64,000 bases of DNA. It comes from Alphaproteobacteria bacterium (lineage in GTDB: Bacteria > Pseudomonadota > Alphaproteobacteria > Caulobacterales > Hyphomonadaceae). The DNA is taken from the NCBI GenBank assembly GCA_018222605.1, contig JAAEZZ010000007.1, positions 222,522 through 286,521 on the forward strand. The letters are read 5' to 3'. The notes under the pieces were generated by a model, which ran no database searches, was not told the origin of the DNA, and saw nothing but the letters and a program-made list of their open reading frames with translations. Made by a program: the position numbers and the translations under genes. Below, one piece after another: positions 40,900-49,484 of the stretch; the stretch's first letter is position 1; every line of letters begins with the position of its first letter.

Positions 40900-42672
40900 A
40901 TGCAGTTAAAACATATCCCTATCACCGACATGAAAGTGTCCCGGCTCAATATGCGCCACGGGCGCAAAGCGCCCGACATTTCCGACATCTATCCGTCGAT
41001 AAAGTCGCGCGGCGTCTTGCAGACCATGCTGGTCCGCAAGGAAGGTAGCAAGTATGGCGTTGTCGCCGGACGCCGCCGTTTCTTCGCCCTCAAACGCCTC
41101 GCCAAGGAGACAGGCAAGGCGCAGAAAGCGCCCTGTCTCGTTATGCAATCCGGCGATGACATTGCCGCGCTGGAAGCGACCCTTGTCGAGAACACCACCC
41201 ACCTTCCAGCCGACGAGTTTCTGCAATATGACGTCTTCGCCCGGCTTGCTTCAAAAGGCGAGACCGTCACGGTGATTGCAGAGCGCTTCGGCGTCACCGA
41301 ACTCATGGTGCGCCGGGTGCTGGCGCTGACGGCGCTCACCGATGATATCAAGGCGCTCTACAGGGCCGAAATCATCGACAAGCGGACGCTTTACGCCCTG
41401 ACGCTCGCCACAAAAGAGCAGCAGGAAGACTGGCTGACCCTGTTGAACGCGGAAGACGAATACGCCCCGCGCGGCGAGCAGTTGAAAGACTGGCTCACAG
41501 GCGGCGGCCGCATCACCACCGACAAGGCGCTGTTCGATTTGGAAGCCTATGACGGGACCGTGCTGACCGACCTGTTCGGCGAGACTGCCATTTTCGGGGA
41601 CGCTGACCTGTTCTGGACTTGCCAGAATGAGGCCATCGCCGACATGGCCGAACGCTACCGGAATGAGGGCTGGGCCGAAACCGTCGTGCTGGAACGGGGC
41701 GCGCACTTCCTGACATGGGAGCATGGCAAGCGCAGCCGGAAAGACGGCGGCAAGGTCTATATCGAGACCCGCCATGACGGCTCTGTCACGGCCCATGAAG
41801 GCTATCTGCCATCAAAGGACATCGAGAAAATCGAGCGTATCCTTGGCCGGGGCGGCGATGGCGAGAACGGCAAGCCCGCCCCAAAACCGGAAATGTCCGG
41901 TCCCTTGGCGGAATATGTCGCGCTGCACCGTCACGCCGCCGTCAGGGCGAGTCTGTGCGATGCGCCCGGCGTCGCGCTGCGCCTCGCCGTCGCCCATCTT
42001 GTCACCCGCTCGGATAACTGGCGGCTGGACGTTGAGCAGCAGCGCACACGGAAGGAAGCGACCGCGGAAAGCCTCGCGGCTTCGGCAGGGGAAGTGAAGT
42101 TCGCCGCGCACCGCGCCAAGGCCAAGGCGCTGATTGGGCAGGATGACCAAGACGGTTCGCTGGTGGCGGAGAATGCTTTTCCCGCCGACCCTTGCGAGAC
42201 CTTCGCCCGGCTTCTGGCGCTCAGTGATGAAGAGGTGCTGCATGTTCTCGCCGTCGCAATGGGCGAAACCCTGCAGGCAGGTTCGCCCGCCGTCGAAGCC
42301 GCCGCACATGTGACGGACACGGATTTTGCCGCGCTGTGGTCGCCCGATGAGGCGTTCTTTTACTTGCTGCGCGACAAGCGCGTCATCAATGAAGTGGTCG
42401 CTGAAATCGCCTCGCCATCCACGGCCCGGTCTGTCCTGACCGATACCGGAAAGGCGCAGAAATCCGTCATCCGCAACCGCATCGCCGGGCATGGATGCGA
42501 CCCCGACCCGGACTGGCGGCCCCGCTGGATGCGGCAGTCGCCATCCTCTTATCTTGACGGCGCGCCATGCCCGCCCGCCGAAGCGTGGGAGGCCGTCAGG
42601 GGTCTGTTCGAGGACAGCGAGGACAGGGCTTCGCTCGAAACCCCGGAAGCAAAGACAGCCATCGCCGCCTGA
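40900..42672 (+). CDS. ParB/RepB/Spo0J-type nuclease/partition protein
   Basis: The 590-residue protein starts with a ParB N-terminal domain: 'ISDIYPSIKSRGVLQTMLVRK', 'GVVAGRRRFFALKRLA', and 'ALEATLVENTTHLPADEFLQYDVF'. The HTH domain is ETVTVIAERFGVTELMVRRVLALTAL. A long C-terminal region of mixed helices follows and is characteristic of the large ICE/plasmid ParB-like proteins. Likely roles are element maintenance or transcriptional control. AAGGAGG lies 8 nt before the ATG; the frame runs upstream to 40672 through a different gene and was cut. A strong terminator follows. Confidence 0.88.
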   Translation: MQLKHIPITDMKVSRLNMRHGRKAPDISDIYPSIKSRGVLQTMLVRKEGSKYGVVAGRRRFFALKRLAKETGKAQKAPCLVMQSGDDIAALEATLVENTTHLPADEFLQYDVFARLASKGETVTVIAERFGVTELMVRRVLALTALTDDIKALYRAEIIDKRTLYALTLATKEQQEDWLTLLNAEDEYAPRGEQLKDWLTGGGRITTDKALFDLEAYDGTVLTDLFGETAIFGDADLFWTCQNEAIADMAERYRNEGWAETVVLERGAHFLTWEHGKRSRKDGGKVYIETRHDGSVTAHEGYLPSKDIEKIERILGRGGDGENGKPAPKPEMSGPLAEYVALHRHAAVRASLCDAPGVALRLAVAHLVTRSDNWRLDVEQQRTRKEATAESLAASAGEVKFAAHRAKAKALIGQDDQDGSLVAENAFPADPCETFARLLALSDEEVLHVLAVAMGETLQAGSPAVEAAAHVTDTDFAALWSPDEAFFYLLRDKRVINEVVAEIASPSTARSVLTDTGKAQKSVIRNRIAGHGCDPDPDWRPRWMRQSPSSYLDGAPCPPAEAWEAVRGLFEDSEDRASLETPEAKTAIAA

Positions 42673-42700
42673 CACGCCTCCCGTAAGCGGCATGGTTCGG

Positions 42701-42732
42701 GACCGTCCGGCAGTTTTGCCGGGCGGTCTTTT
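42701..42732 (+). terminator. Rho-independent terminator after the ParB-like gene
   Basis: GACCGTCCGGC and GCCGGGCGGTC form an 11-bp stem with one T-G pair and a 6-nt loop, followed by TTTT. It ends the ardC-parB transcript 29 nt after the stop codon. Confidence 0.85.
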
Positions 42733-43121
42733 CCTGTTGGTGGCGCGGAAGCAAGCTCGCGAAACGACATGGGTGGTTTCCTTACCAACTGCCCTGTTTG
42801 TTCCTGACATATTGGCGTGCCTGCCAGTTGCAAACACCTCTGGCATTGCACGAAGGACGCCCCGAGCGGCCCCGTTTCCTTGCCTGACCTGGACGACCGC
42901 CTGCGGGCCATGAAACCGCCCATCGCCAGAAATTTCCTCTGCTGTTCGGTCTGAAGAAGACCGAACGCGCATTCACCGCGAATCAAATTTCCGCCACCGG
43001 GCGGTGCTCCGCTTTGCTGCGCCCGCTTCGCGGTTCAGACCTGCCGCCCGCCGTCCCTTTAGGTCAGCGTCAACGGAGCCATCGGGGCGCCCGCGACACG
43101 AAGCCAAAAGGAGATATGAAA
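42733..43121. other. Intergenic region upstream of the second DUF736 gene
   Basis: The 389-nt stretch between the ParB terminator and the DUF736 gene contains no gene I can support. The open frames on both strands have no family features. A short repeat rich in GCGG/CCGC occurs near 42980-43060. The region probably holds the promoter of the DUF736 gene. Confidence 0.45.
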
Positions 43122-43445
43122 ATGGCTAACGCACTTGGATATGTCAGCGAAACAGACACAGGCTTTGAAGGCGCACTTGCCATGATGAGCCTCAACACGC
43201 CGATCCGCATCATCAAAAATGACGAAAAGACCGCCGACAAACAGCCCGATTTCAGGGTCTATGCCGGAGAGAAAGGCTCCGATATTGGCGGCGGCTGGGT
43301 CCGCACCGCGAAGTCTTCGGGCCGCGAATATGTCTCGCTCACCCTCGCAGACCCGATGATCGGCCCGCGCAAAATCTATGCGAACCTCGCCCCGGTCAAG
43401 GATAAGGATGGCCGCCACGTCATCCTCTGGAACCCGCAGGGCTAG
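43122..43445 (+). CDS. DUF736-family protein (second copy)
   Basis: The protein is about 107 residues (MANALGYVSETDTGFEGALAMMSL...HVILWNPQG). It shows the DUF736 strand pattern and the hallmark end 'ILWNPQG', but it is clearly diverged from the copy at 15408-15722. The ATG at 43122 is 8 nt after AAAGGAG; the upstream ATG at 43116 is too close to the ribosome-binding site. It has its own terminator and thus is probably monocistronic and highly expressed, as is common for DUF736 genes in these elements. Confidence 0.88.
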   Translation: MANALGYVSETDTGFEGALAMMSLNTPIRIIKNDEKTADKQPDFRVYAGEKGSDIGGGWVRTAKSSGREYVSLTLADPMIGPRKIYANLAPVKDKDGRHVILWNPQG

Positions 43446-43468
43446 ACGCCGAAACACCAACCATAACG

Positions 43469-43502
43469 CCGCCCCGGAGGCTTTCTCCGGGGCGGTTTTT
43501 TT
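43469..43502 (+). terminator. Rho-independent terminator after the second DUF736 gene
   Basis: A perfect 11-bp stem (CCGCCCCGGAG / CTCCGGGGCGG) with a 5-nt loop is followed by seven T. It is one of the strongest terminators in the window. Confidence 0.92.
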
Positions 43503-43622
43503 ATGCTTTTTCCTTGGTTAAAACGTCGGGGGAAAATTCATGTGATCCATTTTCCCTCTGCAAAATCCCGCAATCTCCGCCAATCCTTTCGTCTCAAAAG
43601 TGATGAAAGGACACTGTGTACA

Positions 43623-43865
43623 ATGACGAAAAACAGACGAAATGATCGCCGAAACGATGGCTGGCCGGAGCTTTTGAGTGTCGAGGAAGCGGCAGAATTT
43701 CTGAGGCTGAAACGCTCAACGCTTGACCATTATCGCTGCGAGGGACGCGGGCCGATTTACCGCAAACATGGCGCGCGGGTCTTCTATCCGAAACCCGATC
43801 TCATCCGCTGGTCAGAGCGCAATTCCTATGCGTCCACATCCGAACGCCTGCAGAAGCCGGAATGA
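43623..43865 (+). CDS. AlpA/excisionase-like helix-turn-helix protein
   Basis: The 80-residue protein contains a MerR-like winged-helix motif 'LLSVEEAAEFLRLKRSTLDHYRCEGRGPIYRKHGARVFYPKPDLIRW', typical of excisionase/AlpA DNA-binding proteins. In trb-type ICEs such genes serve as recombination directionality factors or regulators. It overlaps the TraF gene by 4 nt (ATGA). The basic N-terminus (MTKNRRNDRRNDG) could add DNA contact. Confidence 0.82.
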   Translation: MTKNRRNDRRNDGWPELLSVEEAAEFLRLKRSTLDHYRCEGRGPIYRKHGARVFYPKPDLIRWSERNSYASTSERLQKPE

Positions 43866-44437
43866 AAAAGCGCACGCTTTGGATGACAGGATTTAGCGCC
43901 GGTCTTGTCTTTTTCGGTCTGGTTCTCGACCCCGCAGATCGCTTGATCTGGAACCGGACCGCGAGCGCACCGACAGGGCTTTACTGGCTGAGCGACGCGC
44001 CCTTCACCCCTGGCCGATGGGTCGTCGTCTCCAGCCAGAGCGTGCAAGCGAACTGGGCGCAGGAGCATGAATTTGTTGGCGAAGACTGGCCGTTATTGAA
44101 ACAGATTGCCGGGGGTCCCGGCGATGAAATCTGCCGGACCGGACGCGACATTCTGATCAATGATGAAGTTGTGGCGGAAGCGCTGATTGTCGATTCCAGT
44201 GGCCGAAACCTGCCTGTGTGGGATGGCTGTGTCCGGCTTGAAAGCGATGAGCTTTTCCTGCTGACGCCGCATCCGGCGTCGCTTGATGGCCGGTATTTCG
44301 GTCCCGTAAAACAAACAGACCTGGATGGCGTCGCCATCCCCGTTTTCGTGGCCCGGGACAGACAGGGCGCAAGCGGATGCAAAGCGATACATGCGGATGC
44401 AAGGGAATCAGAAGCGAACCCGGTAGGGCAAGATTGA
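43862..44437 (+). CDS. traF: Conjugative transfer signal peptidase TraF (S26 family)
   Basis: The 191-residue protein has one N-terminal membrane helix (LWMTGFSAGLVFFGLVL). The S26 catalytic Ser is in TASAPTGLYWL, near residue 38, and the catalytic Lys is in PLLKQIAGGPGDEI, near residue 80. TraF of RP4-type systems removes the C-terminal peptide of the TrbC pilin and cyclises it. Its presence complements the trbC gene on the other arm. It overlaps the HTH gene by 4 nt and is followed by the relaxase. Confidence 0.88.
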   Translation: MKKRTLWMTGFSAGLVFFGLVLDPADRLIWNRTASAPTGLYWLSDAPFTPGRWVVVSSQSVQANWAQEHEFVGEDWPLLKQIAGGPGDEICRTGRDILINDEVVAEALIVDSSGRNLPVWDGCVRLESDELFLLTPHPASLDGRYFGPVKQTDLDGVAIPVFVARDRQGASGCKAIHADARESEANPVGQD

Positions 44438-44579
44438 AGCTATGGCACCACATGGCGCCTAACCCCTTGTCTGCACATCTGTTTTTTGGCGCCCTTTGCA
44501 CAGCATTGTGGTGCATGCGTTTCTCGAAACGCGTTGAAATTACTGAATATTCCTTGGTGCACGGATTGAGTGACCTCCG

Positions 44580-46508
44580 ATGAGCGAGGAAAGACCCTTC
44601 ACGCCGCGGCTCGGACGTATACGCGATCAAGGCGCGCCCGCAGGCAAGCGCTTGTCACGCCAGCTGAATAAGGCCGGAGCGAGACTTTCCAAAGCCTCTC
44701 GCAAGTCTGCCTTTACAGGCGCGCGTTATGGCACGGGCGGCGCGGCCCGAACCGGTGGTTCTCGCCATAGGCATTTGTCTCGCCAACACATGCGCCGCGT
44801 CATTGTCAAAGTGCATATCGCAAGAGCGCGCGGCGCAGGTCCCGGACTCTTTCGCGCCCATGTCAGCTATCTGCAGCGCGACGGTGTCGATCGCGAGGGA
44901 GAAGGAGGCATTCTTTATGATCGCGATCAGGAGGGGATCAGCCCCCGCGAATTTCTGGAGCGTAGCGAGCATGACCTCCACCAGTTTCGGATCATCGTCT
45001 CGCCGGAAGATGGCGCACGTATGGGGGACCTCAAACAGGCCACGCGCGAACTGATGGCGAGAATGGAAAGGGATGTCGGGCGGCGTCTCGATTGGGTCGC
45101 CGTTGATCACCACAATACAGGCCATCCGCATACCCATATTGTTGTGCGGGGTCGCGACGCCCGGATGAAGGATGTCGTCATCGCGCGGGACTATCTCACA
45201 AAGGGCCTCCGAGAAGCTGCCGAAGAACTCGCCACGCAACGGCTCGGACCGAGGCGAACATTGGAGATCGCGGGTGCGCGTCAGAAGCAGGTGGATCAGG
45301 ACCGCTGGACAGGGCTCGATTCCGAGATCGAAACGCGATTGGAGAACGGCGCATTCAGGCTAGGTGATGCAAGCTCGAGCAAAGAGCGGTTTGATCGGTC
45401 CTTGCGCTTCGCGCGCATCAGGCACCTTGAATCTCTTGGCCTGGCTGAACAGGACGGCACGCTCTCCTGGCGAATGAAACAGGACTGGCAAGAGCAGCTA
45501 AAACGCAGAGCACGGCGCGGCGATATCATCCGCACACTTGCCGCTGAATTCGGCGAACGAGAGTCCGACATTCGATTTGTTCAGGACCGCGCGAAAGACG
45601 CCGCCCCCATTCGCGGGGTCGTGAAGGCTTATGGCCCGGAGGATGAACTTCGCGATACGCGCTATCTGCTTATTGAAGATTTTGACGGTGGCATCTGGCA
45701 TGTGCCTTCTGCAGCGGTCGATGTTCACGCCCGCCCGCCGCAAGGCGCAGTGGTGGAGCTCTCCCGCGCGCGAGCCGTGGCGCGTTCCTCGGACAAGGCC
45801 ATTGCTGAGGTCGCAGAGCAAACCGGCGATATCTGGTCGGAAGCCCTGCACGCCCGCCACGATCCCGGATCAAAACCAGCCTATCATCTGACACTGAAGC
45901 GGCGGCTCGAAGCTTTGCGGCGTGTGGGTATTGGGGAGCGCCTTGCGACCGGTGAATGGCACATTGGCGAAGACTTTCTGGAGCGCGCAGCGGCATATGA
46001 GGCGGGCCGATCCGGCGGCGTCAAATTGAGTGTCCTGTCCTGGCTTTCACCGAAGATGCAGATCGACCGCCTCGGCGAAACATGGATCGACGACCTGTCA
46101 GAGGATGCAGCAGCGCAGCAGCAAACCTTGAAGGACTTGAAAGCAAGTCGGCAGATCTGGCTCCGCGAACAAGGCTATCTGGGTGCGGGCCAATCAGAAC
46201 TCATGGAAGAGCAGAAAAGCAAGCTGCGCGCTCTGGAACTGAAGCGTGAGCGGGACACCATCGCAGTCGCTTCAGGCCGAACCTCTGTTCAGCTGGCGAA
46301 AGGGGATCGGTTTGAGGGCAAGCTCGAAGGGCATGTCGACCTTGCAGCCGGGCGTATGGCGATCATTGGCAACGCAAAGGAATTCGCGCTGGTGCCATGG
46401 CGTGGCAGTCTTGGTCGGCAAATGGGACGAGAACTGACCATAAAACGCACCGCGTCGGGTATTGGCTGGAGCATGGATATGGGGCGTTCCAGAGGGCTGT
46501 CTCGCTAG
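44580..46508 (+). CDS. DUF3363-type conjugative relaxase (VirD2-like)
   Basis: The 642-residue protein has a basic N-terminus (RLSRQLNKAGARLSKASRKSAFTGARYG). A relaxase domain follows: a possible active-site Tyr in FRAHVSYLQRDG, the region HDLHQFRIIVSPEDG, and the three-histidine motif DHHNTGHPHTHIVVRG. The C-terminal half is the DUF3363 domain (GVVKAYGPEDELRDTRYLLIEDFDGGIWHVP and later GDRFEGKLEGHVDLAAGRMAIIGNAKEFALVPW). It should nick oriT and pilot the strand into the recipient. It is followed by traG. The start at ATG 44580 gives a complete domain set. Confidence 0.9.
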   Translation: MSEERPFTPRLGRIRDQGAPAGKRLSRQLNKAGARLSKASRKSAFTGARYGTGGAARTGGSRHRHLSRQHMRRVIVKVHIARARGAGPGLFRAHVSYLQRDGVDREGEGGILYDRDQEGISPREFLERSEHDLHQFRIIVSPEDGARMGDLKQATRELMARMERDVGRRLDWVAVDHHNTGHPHTHIVVRGRDARMKDVVIARDYLTKGLREAAEELATQRLGPRRTLEIAGARQKQVDQDRWTGLDSEIETRLENGAFRLGDASSSKERFDRSLRFARIRHLESLGLAEQDGTLSWRMKQDWQEQLKRRARRGDIIRTLAAEFGERESDIRFVQDRAKDAAPIRGVVKAYGPEDELRDTRYLLIEDFDGGIWHVPSAAVDVHARPPQGAVVELSRARAVARSSDKAIAEVAEQTGDIWSEALHARHDPGSKPAYHLTLKRRLEALRRVGIGERLATGEWHIGEDFLERAAAYEAGRSGGVKLSVLSWLSPKMQIDRLGETWIDDLSEDAAAQQQTLKDLKASRQIWLREQGYLGAGQSELMEEQKSKLRALELKRERDTIAVASGRTSVQLAKGDRFEGKLEGHVDLAAGRMAIIGNAKEFALVPWRGSLGRQMGRELTIKRTASGIGWSMDMGRSRGLSR

Positions 46509-46626
46509 ACGGCTTGGATGGCTTTGCAAGGCGCTGCGGGAATTGGCGCAGAATCCCGCTGGTCCAAGACCAGTCTCAGCAATCATTCTTGGGAGACGAC
46601 AAATTGCTCTTTCAAGGAGGCACGCC

Positions 46627-48591
46627 ATGACCGGCACAAAGATACTCATTGGCCAGATCATGGTGGTGTTCGCGCTGATCATCGGAGCGGTCTGGCTCGC
46701 CACACAAATGACCGCTGACGCGCTTGGCCATCAGGCAGCGCTTGGCGCGCCCTGGTTCATCGCAGGCGAAACACCAATCTATAAACCGTGGCGGCTGTTC
46801 CAATGGTGGTACGCCTATGAAGCCTATGCGCCGGAAGTGTTCGCACGTGGCGGGCTGATCGCGGTCTCCGGTTCGGCGCTCGGCTTTCTGGCGGCGATCA
46901 TTGGTTCTGTCTTGCGCAGTCGCCACGAGCGCCATGTCACCACTTACGGCTCGGCGCGATGGGCCAGCGCACCCGATTTGAAACGCGCCGGATTGTTTGC
47001 GGATAAAGGCGTGTTCCTGGGGCGTTGGCAAAAGCGCTATCTGCGTCATGACGGCCCTGAACATGTCATGGCGTTTGCACCAACGCGTTCAGGCAAGGGC
47101 GTGGGGCTGGTTGTACCAACCCTGTTGTCCTGGACCGGCAGCGCCGTCATCCACGACATCAAGGGCGAGAATTGGGAGCTCACGTCTGGCTGGCGATCCG
47201 GATTTTCCCGATGCGTGCGGTTTGATCCAACCGACCGGCGATCCCCGAAATATAATCCACTTATGGGCGTGCGCCGCGGCGAGCATGAAGTACGCGATGT
47301 TCAGAACATCGCTGACATACTGGTTGACCCTGAAGGCTCGCTGGAGCGCCGAAACCACTGGGAGAAGACCGGACATGCCTTGCTCGTCGGTGTCATCCTG
47401 CACGTGCTTTATGCAGAAGCAGACAAGACACTCAGCGGCTGCGTGCGGTTCCTGTCCGATCCGAAACGCTCCTTCGCCGTCACACTCCGTATCATGATGA
47501 CAACGCCTCATCTGGGGGAGAGAGGGGTGCATCCGATAGTTGCGCAGGCCGCTCGAGAACTTCTCAACAAATCAGAGAATGAGCGCTCCGGGGTTCTGTC
47601 CACGGCTATGAGTTTCCTGTCGCTTTATCGTGACCCCGTGATCGCAGAAATCACCAGCCGGTCGGACTGGCGCATCGAGGACCTGGTTGAAGGGGAGAGC
47701 CCGCTTTCGCTCTATCTGGTCGTCCCGCCATCCGACCTCTCACGGACGAAACCGCTGATCCGGCTGATCCTTAACCAGATTGGACGCAGGCTGACGGAAG
47801 ATTTGCCCGAAAAGAACCGCCGGAAACTGCTCTTCATGCTGGATGAGTTTCCTGCGCTCGGGCGGCTGGACTTCTTTGAAAGTGCACTCGCCTTCATGGC
47901 AGGCTATGGCATCCGCGCCTATCTGATCGCTCAATCCCTGAACCAGATCGAAAAGGCTTACGGGCCCAATAATTCGATCCTGGATAATTGTCATGTGCGC
48001 ATTGCTTTCGCGACCAATGATGAACGCACCGCCAAGCGCGTCTCTGATGCGCTCGGAACAACAACGGAACTCCGCTCGCAGAAGAACTATACCGGTCACC
48101 GGCTTGCGCCCTGGCTCTCTCACTTGATGGTTTCACGCCAGGAAACTCAGCGCGCGCTTATAACGCCCGGCGAGGTCATGCAACTTTCTGCCAGTGATGA
48201 AATTATCATGGTGTCCGGAGCGCCGCCCGTGCTCGCCAGGAAGCTTTGTTATTTCAAAGACGCAAATTTTACGAAACGAGTCTTGTCACCAGCGCCCGTC
48301 GAATGGAGCGGCCAAGCATGTGACGCCGAATGGACATCCATTGTTGCGGCCCCGCCGTTCCAGGAGCCGGAGGCTAAGAAAGATATCGGACAACCCGATA
48401 GTGTGTCACTGAAACGGACGAGAGAACCTGAGTACACGAATGATGATACGCGTGAAAAATGCGTACGCGAGCCAAGTGCTGACGCCAACATAGACGATGA
48501 GATTGATCCGACCAGCGATCAAAATCTGGAAACCGTAAGACGCGCCGTAGCGGCAGATCGCGGCGATCCTGACGTCCTTCCGGGGTTCTGA
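46627..48591 (+). CDS. traG: Type IV coupling protein TraG (VirD4-like)
   Basis: The 654-residue ATPase connects the relaxosome to the Trb channel. Two N-terminal membrane helices (ILIGQIMVVFALIIGAVWLA and GGLIAVSGSALGFLAAIIGSV) precede the VirD4 core: Walker A in AFAPTRSGKGVGLVVPTLL near residue 155, 'VIHDIKGENWELTSGWR', and Walker B in LLFMLDEFPALGRLD. The C-terminus is charged and low-complexity. ATG at 46627 follows AAGGAGG. The ribbon-helix-helix gene begins 4 nt after its stop. Confidence 0.93.
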   Translation: MTGTKILIGQIMVVFALIIGAVWLATQMTADALGHQAALGAPWFIAGETPIYKPWRLFQWWYAYEAYAPEVFARGGLIAVSGSALGFLAAIIGSVLRSRHERHVTTYGSARWASAPDLKRAGLFADKGVFLGRWQKRYLRHDGPEHVMAFAPTRSGKGVGLVVPTLLSWTGSAVIHDIKGENWELTSGWRSGFSRCVRFDPTDRRSPKYNPLMGVRRGEHEVRDVQNIADILVDPEGSLERRNHWEKTGHALLVGVILHVLYAEADKTLSGCVRFLSDPKRSFAVTLRIMMTTPHLGERGVHPIVAQAARELLNKSENERSGVLSTAMSFLSLYRDPVIAEITSRSDWRIEDLVEGESPLSLYLVVPPSDLSRTKPLIRLILNQIGRRLTEDLPEKNRRKLLFMLDEFPALGRLDFFESALAFMAGYGIRAYLIAQSLNQIEKAYGPNNSILDNCHVRIAFATNDERTAKRVSDALGTTTELRSQKNYTGHRLAPWLSHLMVSRQETQRALITPGEVMQLSASDEIIMVSGAPPVLARKLCYFKDANFTKRVLSPAPVEWSGQACDAEWTSIVAAPPFQEPEAKKDIGQPDSVSLKRTREPEYTNDDTREKCVREPSADANIDDEIDPTSDQNLETVRRAVAADRGDPDVLPGF

Positions 48592-48595
48592 GTGG

Positions 48596-48979
48596 ATGGG
48601 AAAGCCGCGCGTCAACATACGGATTTCGACAAAGCTCTATGCGCAACTGTGTGAGGCAGCTGACAAGCCAGGGGTGACAAAAACGGCGATCGTTGAAGAC
48701 GCACTGAGAGCATGGTTCGATCCAGAAGCGCGTTCAGTGCTGGAAGAGCGTTTGCTCGCCCGCATGGACGCCTTCGATCAGCATCAGGCGGATATGGAAA
48801 AGGACCTGGCCTACACTTACGCCACGCTGTCGCACTTTGTGTACTATTGGCTTACGCGGACCGAACCTATTCCTGAGGGGGAGCGTGATATCGCGCATGC
48901 GCTGGGGCAGAGGCGATTGGAGTATTTCAATGAGCAGGTGAGCAGCAAAATGTCTGCCGCGCCTGAGCCGGCCGCCTAG
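48596..48979 (+). CDS. CopG/ribbon-helix-helix regulator of transfer
   Basis: The 127-residue protein begins MGKPRVNIRISTKLYAQLCEAADKPGVTKTAIVEDALRAWF, a clear ribbon-helix-helix motif. The C-terminal half is helical and charged. In canonical alphaproteobacterial elements this gene sits between traG and trbB and probably controls the transfer operon. Here it is 4 nt after traG, but trbB is absent downstream. The next sequence is a K+-channel fragment. Confidence 0.82.
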   Translation: MGKPRVNIRISTKLYAQLCEAADKPGVTKTAIVEDALRAWFDPEARSVLEERLLARMDAFDQHQADMEKDLAYTYATLSHFVYYWLTRTEPIPEGERDIAHALGQRRLEYFNEQVSSKMSAAPEPAA

Positions 48980-49044
48980 ACGGGAGAAATGGACCCATCA
49001 TAATTCTCGGTTCAGAAGTCTTGATTCGGAAGTATGGATACATT

Positions 49045-49209
49045 TCACACGAGCAGGCGCTGGCTCGATGGTTTCGTTGCGGTGCGAGTTCCGTACATGC
49101 CCACCAACCGAGACAACAATATTACCGTATACAGAACACCAATGACCGCCTCGAACGCGGCGGCGGCTTGAGGGTAATGCCCTTGAGGGGTGATATCGCC
49201 ATATCCGAG
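49045..49209 (-). pseudogene. C-terminal remnant of a two-TM potassium channel
   Basis: On the minus strand the frame reads SLGYGDITPQGHYPQAA and then FEAVIGVLYTVILLSRLVGMY. This is the K+ channel selectivity filter (T/SxGYGD) followed by the second membrane helix of the family, including its usual 'E..IG.LY...L..RLVG.Y' pattern. The sequence starts abruptly at the IS inverted repeat at 49210, so the first membrane helix and pore helix are missing. It is a broken gene with a normal C-terminal stop. Confidence 0.8.
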
Positions 49210-49276
49210 TGACCTAGCCCCCTGAACTGCAGCCATGTTTTAGTTATAGAACTAGGCTGTTCAGGGGGCTAGGTCA
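49210..49276. mobile_element. 67-bp insertion-sequence remnant with 18-bp perfect terminal inverted repeats
   Basis: TGACCTAGCCCCCTGAAC (49210-49227) is repeated perfectly in inverted orientation at 49259-49276, with only 31 bp between. The TGACCT... ends resemble IS3-family termini. No transposase is left. The flanks lack a matching target-site duplication, so it looks like a deletion derivative or MITE-like relic. One end sits exactly at the break of the K+ channel gene. Confidence 0.7.
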
Positions 49277-49484
49277 TCTGGTCGGACGATCGCGGATGTC
49301 GGGCATGGAAGGATTTGAGCAGGATAAGGCCCTCTCGTATCGCGGAATGACGATCTGTTGGCGTGAACTGGTATGACTCTAACAGAGCCATCTTTCACCA
49401 GAGTTCATAATCTACTTTCGCGTCCTTGTGCATCATAGCGGGAACGGAAACACGGAGCACAAAAGGGCTCTTGGGAGGATATAT

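Noticed and set aside
42733-43115. Open frames on both strands after the ParB terminator
   Set aside because: Skewed composition and no domain pattern; they are explained by high GC.
49277-49430. Possible transposase C-terminal fragment on the minus strand next to the IS remnant
   Set aside because: A short 'VIPRYERALS' string looked transposase-like, but frames are short and broken and no convincing family match could be made by eye.
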